From assembly GCA_020719895.1 (NCBI GenBank), contig DYPM01000001.1, forward strand, positions 1 through 36,110: 36,110 nt of DNA. Direction: 5' to 3'. This DNA comes from Sulfurovum sp. (GTDB lineage Bacteria; Campylobacterota; Campylobacteria; Campylobacterales; Sulfurovaceae). The notes below the pieces were generated by a model. That model did not search any database. It worked only from the letters and a program-made list of their open reading frames with translations, and had not been told where the DNA came from. Position numbers and translations under genes: made by a program. Each line of letters opens with the position of its first letter. The stretch's first letter is position 1. Below, piece after piece: positions 8,766 through 16,839 of the stretch.

Positions 8766-8929
8766 GAGCGACAAGTCGCGAGAGCCGTCTGCTAAAGACA
8801 ACTCAGCGTTAGCAATCTTTTGAAAAGAAAGTTGCCTAAATGGCAAGTTTTTTCAAAAGACAAACAATAACGTAAATTGGCGTTATTTTGAGTTATGAAA
8901 TAACTCTAATAGAGCATAAGGAACATCAA
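8766..8929 (+). promoter_or_regulatory. Structured purC-purS intercistronic leader
   Basis: Several hairpins are stacked here. GCGAC/GTCGC pairs at 8767-8778. GTCT/AGAC (8786-8789 with 8795-8798) and TGCTAA/TTAGCA (8789-8794 with 8808-8813) are mutually exclusive. CTTTTGAAAA at 8816-8825 pairs with 8849-8858 and encloses TTGCC/GGCAA, giving one long hairpin. AATAACG/CGTTATT follows (8866-8872 with 8881-8887), then AGTTAT/ATAACT at 8891-8905. The purS ribosome site AAGGA comes 7 bases before the ATG at 8930. The arrangement could be an attenuator or an mRNA processing site. I do not recognise a known riboswitch. Confidence 0.45.
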
Positions 8930-9172
8930 ATGAAAGTAATCATAAACGTATTTCTCAAGGAAGGGGTTTTAGATCCACAAGGCAAAGCGATACACCACGC
9001 TCTCCACTCTCTTGGATTTAGCAATGTCAATGATGTAAGAATCGGCAAACAAATCGTTATGCACATTGATGCTATTGACAGTATCGATGCGGAAGCCAAA
9101 GCGATCGAGATGGCAGAGACACTCTTAGCAAATACAGTGATCGAAAATTATTCCATCGAGATCGCAATATGA
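8930..9172 (+). CDS. purS: Phosphoribosylformylglycinamidine synthase subunit PurS
   Basis: PurS is the small structural subunit that holds PurQ and PurL together in the FGAM synthase complex, the fourth step of de novo purine synthesis. The 80-residue protein starts MKVIINVFLKEGVLDPQGKA, the family start, and includes the VRIGKQI segment. The frame continues upstream to a TTG at 8888, but the ATG at 8930 has an AAGGA ribosome site at good spacing and gives the normal size. The stop overlaps the purQ start as ATGA, so the two are translationally coupled, in keeping with a fixed complex. purL is not in the window. Confidence 0.95.
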   Translation: MKVIINVFLKEGVLDPQGKAIHHALHSLGFSNVNDVRIGKQIVMHIDAIDSIDAEAKAIEMAETLLANTVIENYSIEIAI

Positions 9173-9840
9173 GAGTTGCTGTTTTGCAATTTCCTGGTAC
9201 AAACTGTGAGTTTGATACCAAATATGCATTCAAAAAGCTTGGACACGAGGTCGAGCTTGTATGGCACCAAAATCAAACCCTTCCCGAAGATATTGATTTA
9301 GTTGTACTTCCTGGAGGATTTTCGTATGGTGATTATCTAAGGTCTGGCTCAATTGCCCATTTTGCTCCGATTATGAAAGCAGTCAAAACATATGCAAACA
9401 ATGGTGGTAAAGTATTGGGAATCTGTAATGGTTTTCAGATTCTAACCGAAGCTAAAATGTTACCTGGTGTACTCAAACGTAACAACAATCTTCACTTTAT
9501 CTCCAAATACCAACATCTCACTATAGTAGAAAACAACAACAGCTTTTTAAATCAATGCAAAAAAGATGAACTGCTTCATCTTCCTATCGCTCACGCCGAT
9601 GGAAACTACTATATTGACGATGCAGGACTTGAGTCACTCAAAACCAACGGACAAATTCTACTTCGTTACAGTGACAAAGATGGCAATCTTGTAGCAGTAA
9701 ACGGCTCTACAGAGTCAATCGCTGGAATCTGCAACAAAGAAAAAAACATCTTTGGACTTATGCCGCATCCTGAAAGAGCGATAGAGATGATTTTGGGATC
9801 AACTGATGGCCTGAAAATGTTGCAAGGATTTAAAAATTGA
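9169..9840 (+). CDS. purQ: Phosphoribosylformylglycinamidine synthase subunit PurQ
   Basis: PurQ is the class I glutamine amidotransferase subunit that releases ammonia from glutamine for PurL. The 223-residue protein shows FPGTNCEFD at the N terminus, LPGGFSYGDYLRSGS, the nucleophile elbow GICNGFQIL with the catalytic Cys, and MPHPERA with the catalytic His and Glu. It overlaps purS by four bases (ATGA) and its 3' end overlaps the next gene's TTG start. Length and motifs are normal. Confidence 0.97.
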   Translation: MRVAVLQFPGTNCEFDTKYAFKKLGHEVELVWHQNQTLPEDIDLVVLPGGFSYGDYLRSGSIAHFAPIMKAVKTYANNGGKVLGICNGFQILTEAKMLPGVLKRNNNLHFISKYQHLTIVENNNSFLNQCKKDELLHLPIAHADGNYYIDDAGLESLKTNGQILLRYSDKDGNLVAVNGSTESIAGICNKEKNIFGLMPHPERAIEMILGSTDGLKMLQGFKN

Positions 9841-10913
9841 GACCTCTGAAGAGTCAGAAATTCAATTTGAGCATTCATCAAATATCACGATGGTTTTTGC
9901 TTTTTTTTGTGCTATTTGAAAGTGCTGTAGCCCAAAATCTCATAGAGTACAGTTATGTACCAAAAGTCATCTATCCAAATCAACTTTTTCCAGTCACACT
10001 GATGGTCAAAGAAGAGGAACATCCAGAATCATTTCAATTTCAGTTTGATCAAAGCAGTGTCTATGAGCCTATCTCTCAAAATCCATTGGTAGTCAAAAAT
10101 GGCTCGGATCTCTTTTTTACTTTTTATTTCAAAGCACTTTTTGAGACTTTTATTCTTCCACAACTCACAGTCTACTCCAATATCGAAACAATCACACTTC
10201 CCGAACGCAAAATCAACTACACCGCTCTCAATCCTCCTGCAAATTTTAGTGGTGTCATCGCTACAGATTTAGAAGTAGTATCAACACAAGTCTCAAACTA
10301 TGACACACGAAGTGTCATGAGTATATTACATATCGAAGCTAACGAAGCCAACCTCGAAGAGATGAGACTCCAAGGAGACTACGACAGTGGTATAGATGAA
10401 ATCAGAAGGAAGTTTGCTAAAGTGACAGGAGATTTTTTTGCTGTATTGCCAACGGGCGAGAGCAATATCACTATGAGTTACTACAACACGACTAAAAATC
10501 GTTTTGAGCCAATTCCTCTTCCTACAGAGATCAAAGATATACCAGAAGTGAGTGAAGAGATCACACTCAACCCTGTAGAAGATAATTTTGACGAGATCAA
10601 AGAAAAAATTCTTCAAGGTCTTGTTTTGTTCTTTTTTGTAATGGCAATCTTCAAACGAGACCTCTTTTATCTTGCATTTGCAGTTCTTTTTGGAATCACT
10701 CTTTACTATTTTATCTATATCCCCGAAGAAAAAGTGTGCGTTAGATCTGGTGTTCCGATCTATATTCTTCCTACCAAAAACAGTACCATTGGAGGATATA
10801 CAGATCAAGAATTGATACTATCAATGCTCGCAAGACGAGCCTCTTATACGAAAATAGAGTACAAAAAAGGAATGATAGGATGGGTGACTGACAATGATCT
10901 TTGCAAAGATTAG
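9837..10913 (+). CDS. Membrane-anchored periplasmic protein with SH3-like C-terminal domain
   Basis: I do not know a name for this 358-residue protein. A hydrophobic signal-like segment (WFLLFFVLFESAVAQ) lies at about residues 19-33. A long beta-rich region follows, presumably periplasmic. Two membrane segments lie at about 260-295 (GLVLFFFVMAIF and FAVLFGITLYYFIYI). The C-terminal ~60 residues, from KVCVRSGVPIYILP to GWVTDNDL, resemble a bacterial SH3-like domain. Such proteins resemble BatD-like or tetratricopeptide-free envelope proteins in layout, but I do not claim that family. The start is a TTG at 9837-9839 with AAGGA 8 bases upstream, overlapping the purQ stop; TTG 9867 is an alternative. 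The last 20 bases overlap plsC, so it belongs to the same transcript. Confidence 0.75.
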   Translation: MRPLKSQKFNLSIHQISRWFLLFFVLFESAVAQNLIEYSYVPKVIYPNQLFPVTLMVKEEEHPESFQFQFDQSSVYEPISQNPLVVKNGSDLFFTFYFKALFETFILPQLTVYSNIETITLPERKINYTALNPPANFSGVIATDLEVVSTQVSNYDTRSVMSILHIEANEANLEEMRLQGDYDSGIDEIRRKFAKVTGDFFAVLPTGESNITMSYYNTTKNRFEPIPLPTEIKDIPEVSEEITLNPVEDNFDEIKEKILQGLVLFFFVMAIFKRDLFYLAFAVLFGITLYYFIYIPEEKVCVRSGVPIYILPTKNSTIGGYTDQELILSMLARRASYTKIEYKKGMIGWVTDNDLCKD

Positions 10914-11604
10914 ATTTTTTTTGGGTGGTTTTGTCATTCTTTTTAATACTGCTATTTTGATGATACCTGCAATGTTTTTTTTTCGTAGATATGCAAGTCA
11001 AATCATTCATCATATCAACCGTCTTACGTTTTGGATGCTTGGTGGCAAAATAGTCTCGCACGGCATTATGGACAAAAACGCGGATCTCTACCTTATGAAT
11101 CACCAAGGAGTAGTAGACATTATAGGATTTGAGGCATTCCAAAATAACCGTCTGCGTTGGGTCGCCAAAAAAGAGCTTTTTGAGCTTTTTTGGATTGGAA
11201 AAGTACTTAATTTAGCACAAATGATTCCTCTTGATCGTAACAGCAAAATCGGAATACGCAAACTCATCAAAGAGTTCAAACACTCCAAAGATACACTTCA
11301 TCGCCCCGTAGCAATGTTTCCAGAAGGAACACGATGCGACACTCAAGTGTTGCGTCCTTTTAAATCAGGAGCGTCTATCATCGCAGACTCTTTGAAGCTT
11401 AAAGTTCAGCCTGTTGTGATCACAGGAAGTAAATATATTTTTGATGAGAAGTCAAAAACAGCACACAGCGGAACCTTGCATTTTCATTTTCTTCCCACTA
11501 TTGATAGATCTCAAAATGAAGATACACAATGGTATAAAAAACTCCAACAAGAGATGCAAAAGGTCATCGATGATCAACTACACAACAATCATTGCAGTCG
11601 CTAG
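10894..11604 (+). CDS. 1-acyl-sn-glycerol-3-phosphate acyltransferase (PlsC family)
   Basis: A 236-residue membrane enzyme expected to acylate lysophosphatidic acid to phosphatidic acid. A hydrophobic N-terminal segment at about residues 8-30 is followed by the acyltransferase motif HQGVVD (His70 to Asp75, the HX4D box) and FPEGTR at 142-147, which binds the glycerol phosphate. VVIT in the fourth block is also present. Its start overlaps the upstream SH3-like gene by 20 bases and its end overlaps crcB by 35 bases, so it is translationally linked to both. A different lysophospholipid acceptor is possible. Confidence 0.9.
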   Translation: MIFAKIRFFLGGFVILFNTAILMIPAMFFFRRYASQIIHHINRLTFWMLGGKIVSHGIMDKNADLYLMNHQGVVDIIGFEAFQNNRLRWVAKKELFELFWIGKVLNLAQMIPLDRNSKIGIRKLIKEFKHSKDTLHRPVAMFPEGTRCDTQVLRPFKSGASIIADSLKLKVQPVVITGSKYIFDEKSKTAHSGTLHFHFLPTIDRSQNEDTQWYKKLQQEMQKVIDDQLHNNHCSR

Positions 11605-11965
11605 TGGCGGTGCTATTGGTGCTGTTTTGCGACTTTTGGTAAATGCATTTATCACCAAACATATTCCACACACATTGCCATTTGGAACATTGGTAGTCAA
11701 TCTTATCGGGAGTTTTATCATTGGAGTTCTTTTTGCTTATTTTCATCATACTCCACATATCTCTCCTTATCTCAAAAGCTTTCTTATCACTGGTATTTTG
11801 GGTGCATTGACCACCTACTCTACTTTTGCTATGGAGAGTTTTTTTCTTCTTCGCTATGAAGAATATTTTTACGCATTTGCCAATATGTTTCTCAATCTTG
11901 CAGGCACAATCACGTTTGCTGGAGTAGGATATTTGGCAATTTTGCACTTTTTGAAACAAGGATAA
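11570..11965 (+). CDS. crcB: Fluoride ion channel CrcB/Fluc
   Basis: A 131-residue, four-helix membrane protein that works as a dual-topology dimer to export fluoride. Visible family segments: GGAIGAVLR at the N terminus, FGTLVVNLIGSFIIG with the conserved Asn, and GILGALTTYSTFAMES with the TTYST pore motif. The open frame extends upstream to 11441 but is out of family there; the ATG at 11570 has AAGG upstream at fair spacing. It overlaps the 3' end of plsC. No fluoride riboswitch is visible upstream, which fits its position inside an operon. Confidence 0.93.
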   Translation: MINYTTIIAVASGGAIGAVLRLLVNAFITKHIPHTLPFGTLVVNLIGSFIIGVLFAYFHHTPHISPYLKSFLITGILGALTTYSTFAMESFFLLRYEEYFYAFANMFLNLAGTITFAGVGYLAILHFLKQG

Positions 11966-11971
11966 TACAAG

Positions 11972-12235
11972 ATGCCTTCTCTTGCAACCGAACTACAAAA
12001 ACATATCAAAATCATCAACTTTTCTTTTAGAGAGGAGAGTGAATTACGTGAGATACTCAAACGTAAATTAACAAAAAAAGAGTTCAAATTATTGGAAGGA
12101 TGGAGTTTTGAAGTATCCAAAGAAAATCTATCACAATCGCTTGGTTATAATGAAATACAATACAACGATGCGATGCAAAAACTCATCAAAAAACTAAATC
12201 AAGAGAAAACAAAAAAAGAGATTTTTATACAGTGA
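11972..12235 (+). CDS. Small helical protein, possible sigma-4/HTH-like fold
   Basis: An 87-residue, Lys- and Glu-rich soluble protein with no signal or membrane segment. Residues about 34-75 (LTKKEFKLLEGW..., then LSQSLGYNEIQYNDAMQKLI) have the spacing of a helix-turn-helix like region 4 of sigma factors: a helix, a turn region with LSQSLGYN in the recognition position, and a long final helix. This is a pattern judgement, not a detected domain. It starts 6 bases after crcB and ends 4 bases before the convergent metY stop. I do not recognise a named family; function unknown. Confidence 0.7.
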   Translation: MPSLATELQKHIKIINFSFREESELREILKRKLTKKEFKLLEGWSFEVSKENLSQSLGYNEIQYNDAMQKLIKKLNQEKTKKEIFIQ

Positions 12236-12239
12236 GAGC

Positions 12240-13505
12240 TTAGCCTCTCTCTAATGCTCTACTAAGATCTTCGATAAGATCTTGCGTATCTTCAAGTCCT
12301 ACAGAAAGACGAATCAAACCACCCGATATGCCTGCTTCAATCAACTCTTGAGCGGAGAGTTGTTGATGTGTAGTGCTTGCTGGATGTGTGATGATTGATT
12401 TGCTATCACCGATATTTACTACTACTGCAAAAATTTCAGTGCTATCAGCTATTTTTTGAGCCATCGCTTTACTTTCCACTTCGAAAGAGAGTAGACCGCT
12501 ATTTCCACCTTTGAAATATTTTTGTGCCATTGAATAGTTTTTGTCTGACTCTAGTCCTGGATAGTTTACTTTCAATACCTTAGGATGATTTTCAAGAAAT
12601 TTCGCAATCTCCAATGCCGAAGCAGAGTGTTGCTTCATACGAAGTGAAAGCGTCTCAATCCCTTGAATATAAAGCCACGAATTAAATGGACTCGGCGCTG
12701 CTCCCAAATCACGCAACAACGACAATCTCACTCTCAAAGTAAAAAGAGGCAACGGAAGATCAGAGTAGATAAGACCGTGATAACTCTCATCTGGCTCATT
12801 GAAGTGGTAGTATCGTGAATTTCCTTTGATTTTATCTACAAGATTCTCTCGCTCTATGATGATACCGCCTATCGCAAGACCTTGTCCTGTAGTGTATTTG
12901 CTCGCTGAATGAACTACAATATCACACCCCAAAGCCAATGGAGTACAAAAAATCGGCGTAGCAACAGTATTGTCTACACAACTCAACACTCCATATTGGT
13001 TTGTAATTTCTACAATAGTCTTAAAATCGGCAACATCAATGCTAGGATTGGTGATACTCTCAAAGAGGACTAATTTGGTTTTTGTATCAATCAATCCTTC
13101 AATTTCTGTAGGATTTTGTACATCAAAATATCGTGTTTCAATTCCAAAACGTTTGATAGTGTGACCTGTGAGAGTTGTCGTGCCACCATACACTTGTTTG
13201 GCTACGATGATATTGTCTCCCGCTTCAGCGACATTAGCAATCGCATAAAAAATCGCTGCCATTCCTGACGCAGTACCAACGGCCGCCACGCCTCCTTCAA
13301 GTGCTGCAAAACGCTTCTCAAATACATCAGTAGTAGGATTCATCAATCTTGTATAGATATTTCCAAGCTCTTTAAGCTCAAAAAGGTTAGCCGCGTGATC
13401 TGTATCTCTAAATGCGTATGCTGTTGATTGATAAATAGGTACTGCCATAGTGCCTTGCGAATCCCTTTGGTAACCAGCGTGAATTGCCAATGTCTGTTGT
13501 TTCAT
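12240..13505 (-). CDS. metY: O-acetylhomoserine sulfhydrylase (MetY)
   Basis: A PLP-dependent Cys/Met-metabolism enzyme of 421 residues that converts O-acetylhomoserine and sulfide to homocysteine, giving direct sulfide entry into methionine synthesis. It starts KQQTLAIHAGY, carries YTRLMNPTTDVFEKR, and the PLP lysine lies in VVHSASKYTTGQG. The C-terminal RLSVGLEDTQDLIEDL is a family signature. The frame opens further upstream, but ATG 13505 has AGGAA at good spacing and the family N terminus. An MetZ-like O-succinylhomoserine enzyme cannot be excluded; the length and N terminus favour MetY. It follows a lipoprotein gene by about 30 bases and ends 4 bases from the convergent small gene with no terminator visible. 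Confidence 0.9.
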   Translation of the reverse strand: MKQQTLAIHAGYQRDSQGTMAVPIYQSTAYAFRDTDHAANLFELKELGNIYTRLMNPTTDVFEKRFAALEGGVAAVGTASGMAAIFYAIANVAEAGDNIIVAKQVYGGTTTLTGHTIKRFGIETRYFDVQNPTEIEGLIDTKTKLVLFESITNPSIDVADFKTIVEITNQYGVLSCVDNTVATPIFCTPLALGCDIVVHSASKYTTGQGLAIGGIIIERENLVDKIKGNSRYYHFNEPDESYHGLIYSDLPLPLFTLRVRLSLLRDLGAAPSPFNSWLYIQGIETLSLRMKQHSASALEIAKFLENHPKVLKVNYPGLESDKNYSMAQKYFKGGNSGLLSFEVESKAMAQKIADSTEIFAVVVNIGDSKSIITHPASTTHQQLSAQELIEAGISGGLIRLSVGLEDTQDLIEDLSRALERG

Positions 13506-13536
13506 TTTTTTATTCCTATCTATCAATTTGGATATC

Positions 13537-14022
13537 TCAATTTTTTTCAAGCTCAAGAGTCAAAGCTGCAAAAAGATTACGATATACATCATAGTCAGAA
13601 ATATGCTCCACCAAAACCGAACGACCATTAAAGGCTGGATTGGCAAAATTTGTTTTTTCCAATTGAACAAACACTTTGGTGTGAATATAATCCATACGTG
13701 TTAATATCATACTGATATCCTCTTGTACACGATATGGAGGCTCTACTACACCAAAAAGTGAGAATAAAAACGAGCCAGTCCCAGTATCGTATCCTCTTTT
13801 GGCACTAATTACACCGCTCTCTCGGTCTGTATTTTGGATTACAAATCCTTGTCTTTGGAGCATTCTTAATGATGCAGCATAAACCTCACCGTATGAGTCT
13901 GAAATAATAGTAGTACTAATCCTCTGAATATAGTCGCTACTCACTACTGCACGTCTTGTGCATCCATTGAAAATTATTCCATACACAAAAAAAAGCAACG
14001 CTATCAGTGTTATTTTTTTCAT
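13537..14022 (-). CDS. Predicted lipoprotein, function unknown
   Basis: A 161-residue protein with a lipoprotein signal: a Lys-rich start, a hydrophobic stretch and FNGC with the lipid-bearing Cys at residue 21. The mature part mixes alpha and beta, with a helix (YGEVYAASLRMLQRQGFVIQ) followed by a strand-rich region (GVISAKRGY, MILTRMDYIHTKVFVQLEK). That layout resembles small envelope domains that occur in many proteobacterial lipoproteins. No catalytic motif is seen. It is transcribed divergently from nadK and directly upstream of metY, but nothing suggests a role in methionine synthesis. Confidence 0.75.
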   Translation of the reverse strand: MKKITLIALLFFVYGIIFNGCTRRAVVSSDYIQRISTTIISDSYGEVYAASLRMLQRQGFVIQNTDRESGVISAKRGYDTGTGSFLFSLFGVVEPPYRVQEDISMILTRMDYIHTKVFVQLEKTNFANPAFNGRSVLVEHISDYDVYRNLFAALTLELEKN

Positions 14023-14204
14023 TCTATTTTACCCTTTGGAGTTCCAAAAGCATCATTAATGCACGCAAAAACCGTTTGTCTAAACATTCTACTATAACTA
14101 TACTTAACACTTTTGAAACTATCTATTGAGGTTTGCTTTGTGATTTTTATATTCTAAAGGTTTATTATGTTAGTTTTCGTGCATTTTATTTATCGAGGAT
14201 TACA
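14023..14204. promoter_or_regulatory. Divergent promoter region, lipoprotein / nadK
   Basis: This 182-bp gap lies between two divergent starts. Toward nadK the sequence TTTATATTCT around 14146-14155 is a fair -10-like element. Toward the lipoprotein the reverse strand around 14090-14100 reads TATAGT. No strong operator-like palindrome was seen. Confidence 0.35.
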
Positions 14205-15077
14205 GTGAGCACGCAGAAGATAGAGAAAATAAAAACCGTCGGATTCGTACTCAAACCAAATGACTTTCATATCAAATCTCTTTTTGAAAGTGTCAAGCAA
14301 CAATTCGAATCAAAAGGAATTATCGTACTTCTTTCCGAACTCTCAGCAAGTCATATTGGACTCGAAGGAGTTCCGTTTGACAAGATGTGCGAACGTTCGG
14401 ATTTTTTGGTCTCACTTGGTGGAGATGGCACACTACTCTCTTTGGTACGAAAATCTTACGGTTACAACAAATCAGTATTAGGAATCAACGCAGGAAATCT
14501 TGGTTTTTTAGCAGATATCACACTTGATGAAGTAGAATATTTTCTCACACAACTGCTCGCAGGCAACTACCGCATCGATGATCGAATGATGATATCAGGA
14601 TATCTACTCAAATCAAATCAAAAAAAAGAGACTTTTTTTGCTTTTAATGATGTCGTTATTACACGTCCTGTTATCTCCAAGATGGCGACTATTCACGCTT
14701 CTATCGATGGTGAAAGATTCAATACTTATCGTGGAGATGGACTTATCATCGCTACTCCTACAGGCTCTACTGCATACAATCTCTCTTCAGGTGGTGCAAT
14801 TATGTATCCACTCACGCAGGCTTTTATTATGACTCCTATTCTTCCTCACTCTCTTACACAGCGTCCATTGGTAGTTCCTGCCGATTTTACTATCGAACTC
14901 ACCTCTCCTGATGAAAAAATGATCGCAATGATCGACGGACAAGATGATTATGAACTACATAAAAATGATATTTTAGTCATCAAAGGAGCGGCGTTGGGAG
15001 CAAAACTGCTTCATCTTAAAGAACGAAACTATTTTACAACACTCAAAGAGAAGTTGGGTTGGGGAAGCGAAAAATGA
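14205..15077 (+). CDS. nadK: NAD kinase
   Basis: NAD kinase phosphorylates NAD to NADP. From the GTG start at 14205 the protein is 290 residues, the normal length. It has the GGDGT motif at residues 72-76, GINAGNLGFLA soon after, and the conserved YRGDGLIIATPTGSTAYNLS block in the beta-rich C-terminal domain. The frame is open upstream to 14133 (TTG/ATG candidates), but GAGG lies 7 bases before the GTG, and the upstream residues do not look like the family. The stop overlaps recN as ATGA. Pairing of nadK and recN is a common arrangement in Campylobacterota. Confidence 0.95.
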   Translation: MSTQKIEKIKTVGFVLKPNDFHIKSLFESVKQQFESKGIIVLLSELSASHIGLEGVPFDKMCERSDFLVSLGGDGTLLSLVRKSYGYNKSVLGINAGNLGFLADITLDEVEYFLTQLLAGNYRIDDRMMISGYLLKSNQKKETFFAFNDVVITRPVISKMATIHASIDGERFNTYRGDGLIIATPTGSTAYNLSSGGAIMYPLTQAFIMTPILPHSLTQRPLVVPADFTIELTSPDEKMIAMIDGQDDYELHKNDILVIKGAALGAKLLHLKERNYFTTLKEKLGWGSEK

Positions 15078-16630
15078 TCGAGCGTCTTTATCTTCGTCAT
15101 CTCCTCTCTTTTGAAGAGGTAGAACTTGAGTTTGATTCTAGATTGGTGGTTTTTACAGGACCCAGCGGTGCTGGAAAATCACTGCTTATCTCTGCGATTC
15201 TCTCTAATGCAGGATACAAAAGTACACACAACGCCTCTGTGTGTGAAGTACGTTTCCAAAAACCAAAAACACTTCAAGCTGAAGATTATGAACTTGATAC
15301 AGAGCTAATCATTAAAAGTCTCAAAAAAGAGCAGACCCGTTACTATCTTAACAACCAAACCATCTCTAAAAAAATGCTTCAAACTCTCTTTCGTCCTCAC
15401 ATTCAATACCTCTCTGTCCGAGACAAAACGGGACTTGAGCCACACGCTATTTTATCTATGATTGATGCGTTGCTTATAGCTCAAAATCCTACTTTCAAAA
15501 AAAGCTACAAAGAGTATCAAAAACGATTTGCACTCTACAGAACTAAGTCCGAAGAGCTTATCAAAATCAAAGCTGACGAAGCAAAAATCGCAGAGCTTAT
15601 TGAGTTTGCTCGTTATGAGATTGAAAAGATCGAAGCAATCAATCCAAAAGTCACAGAAGAGTCAGAACTCATACAAATAAAACGCCAACTCTCTCATATC
15701 GACAAACTCAAAGCTTCTCTACAAAAAGCATCTGATATTTTTAATTATGAACAACACATCGAAGAGATCTATCGACTATTAGATAAAGATGTTTCATATT
15801 TTGTCGAGACAATGAATCAACTTCGATACGATCTTGAGGAGAGTGAGACATTCGCAGATGAGATTGCAGAAATTAATGTAGAGTCAGTGCTTGATCGTCT
15901 CTTGGCAATCACCGCACTCAAGAACCGATACGGCTCGATAGAAGAGGCATTGACATACAAAGAGAACAAAAAAATCGAACTCTCCAATTATCAAAATATC
16001 GAACAAAATAAATCTATATTAGAGTCCTATCTCGCGATGGAATCGATAGAACTTCACACACTCGCCACACGTCTCTCGCATTACCGCAAAGAAGCAACCA
16101 CAACGCTTGAAAAAGAGATTCAAACACACCTTCATTCGCTTAAACTTCCTTCACTCTATTTTGGTTTCGAGACACAAACAATGGAAAATAGCGGTATTGA
16201 TACTATCCAAATCACTCTTGCACAAACATCTCCAGATAAACTTAGTGGCGGTGAGTTCAATCGTCTCCGTCTTGCACTTATGGCATCTACAATTCAAGAG
16301 AGTGGTTGCGATGGAGTATTAATCCTCGATGAAATTGATGCGAATGTAAGCGGAGATGAATCTATCGCAATAGCACGTCTTATCAATACACTCTCAAAAC
16401 AGTATCAGATATTTGCTATTTCTCATCAACCGCATCTTTCTGCACTCGCCAACCAACACATCGTAGTCAAAAAAGAACAAAATCGCAGTATCGCTATACC
16501 ACTTGATAAAAATGGTCGTATCGAAGAGATTGCACGCATTATCTCAGGCGAGACACCAACCCAAGAGGCGATTAATTTCGCCAAAAAACTCCTCGAAGAG
16601 ACACAAATCTTCAGCGAGACTCAAAAATAA
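15074..16630 (+). CDS. recN: DNA repair protein RecN
   Basis: RecN is an SMC-like ATPase that helps hold DNA ends together in double-strand break repair. The 518-residue protein has Walker A GPSGAGKS at 29-36, a central coiled-coil region (about 150-360), the ABC signature LSGGEFNRLRLAL and Walker B VLILDEIDANVSGDES, then the H-loop AISHQPHLSA. It is shorter than E. coli RecN, mainly in the coiled coil, as in other Campylobacterota. The ATG at 15074 overlaps the nadK stop and has a purine-rich ribosome site. The stop codon is followed immediately by the dispersed repeat at 16631. Confidence 0.94.
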   Translation: MIERLYLRHLLSFEEVELEFDSRLVVFTGPSGAGKSLLISAILSNAGYKSTHNASVCEVRFQKPKTLQAEDYELDTELIIKSLKKEQTRYYLNNQTISKKMLQTLFRPHIQYLSVRDKTGLEPHAILSMIDALLIAQNPTFKKSYKEYQKRFALYRTKSEELIKIKADEAKIAELIEFARYEIEKIEAINPKVTEESELIQIKRQLSHIDKLKASLQKASDIFNYEQHIEEIYRLLDKDVSYFVETMNQLRYDLEESETFADEIAEINVESVLDRLLAITALKNRYGSIEEALTYKENKKIELSNYQNIEQNKSILESYLAMESIELHTLATRLSHYRKEATTTLEKEIQTHLHSLKLPSLYFGFETQTMENSGIDTIQITLAQTSPDKLSGGEFNRLRLALMASTIQESGCDGVLILDEIDANVSGDESIAIARLINTLSKQYQIFAISHQPHLSALANQHIVVKKEQNRSIAIPLDKNGRIEEIARIISGETPTQEAINFAKKLLEETQIFSETQK

Positions 16631-16740
16631 GGGCATCTCCAAAAACCCCATCTTGTCATTGCGAGCTTGACCCGCAATATCGTATTTGGGACATACGAGA
16701 TACAGAATCAAGTTCGGTATGACGATTTTTAGAGGTTCCC
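16631..16740. repeat. Dispersed palindromic repeat, copy A (complete, 110 bp)
   Basis: The element begins with GGGCATCTCCAAAAACC and ends with GATTTTTAGAGGTTCCC, whose complement is GGGAACCTCTAAAAATC; these arms match at 13 of 17 positions. Inside are two half-sites that each form a small hairpin: TGCG-AGCTTGACC-CGCA after GTCAT, and a decayed TACAGAA-TCAAG-TTCGGTA before TGACG. It starts at the base after the recN stop codon. Confidence 0.85.
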
Positions 16741-16760
16741 ATATTTCAATCCAACACAAC

Positions 16761-16790
16761 GCCCACAAAACAGGGCTTTTCATCTTTTTT
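16761..16790 (+). terminator. Possible weak terminator after recN
   Basis: GCCC at 16761-16764 pairs with GGGC at 16773-16776 around an 8-base loop, and TTTT, then a run of seven T, follow. The stem is only four pairs, so strength is doubtful, but the position before the HU promoter fits. Confidence 0.35.
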
Positions 16791-16802
16791 TAAGAAATTA
16801 TT

Positions 16803-16810
16803 GTGATAAT
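16803..16810 (+). promoter_or_regulatory. Likely HU promoter (-10 GATAAT, extended)
   Basis: GTGATAAT with a TG-like extension is preceded by T-rich sequence (TCTTTTTTTAAG), as in Campylobacterota sigma-70 promoters, which rely on a good -10 and T-rich upstream DNA. It lies about 30 bases before the HU start codon. Confidence 0.45.
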
Positions 16811-16839
16811 GTAAACCAATCTATCTTTAAGGAAAAACA

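Noticed and set aside
10326..10808. Minus-strand open frame of 160 codons opposite the SH3-like gene
   Set aside because: It is a shadow of the plus-strand gene with no ribosome site, family motif or sensible composition.
12240..12300. AAGATCTT...AAGATCTT hairpin near the convergent 3' ends of the small gene and metY
   Set aside because: It is inside the metY coding region and is explained by the codons for EDLIEDL; no T run follows.
14133..14204. N-terminal extension of NAD kinase from 14133
   Set aside because: The residues do not fit the family and a GTG at 14205 has GAGG at proper spacing.
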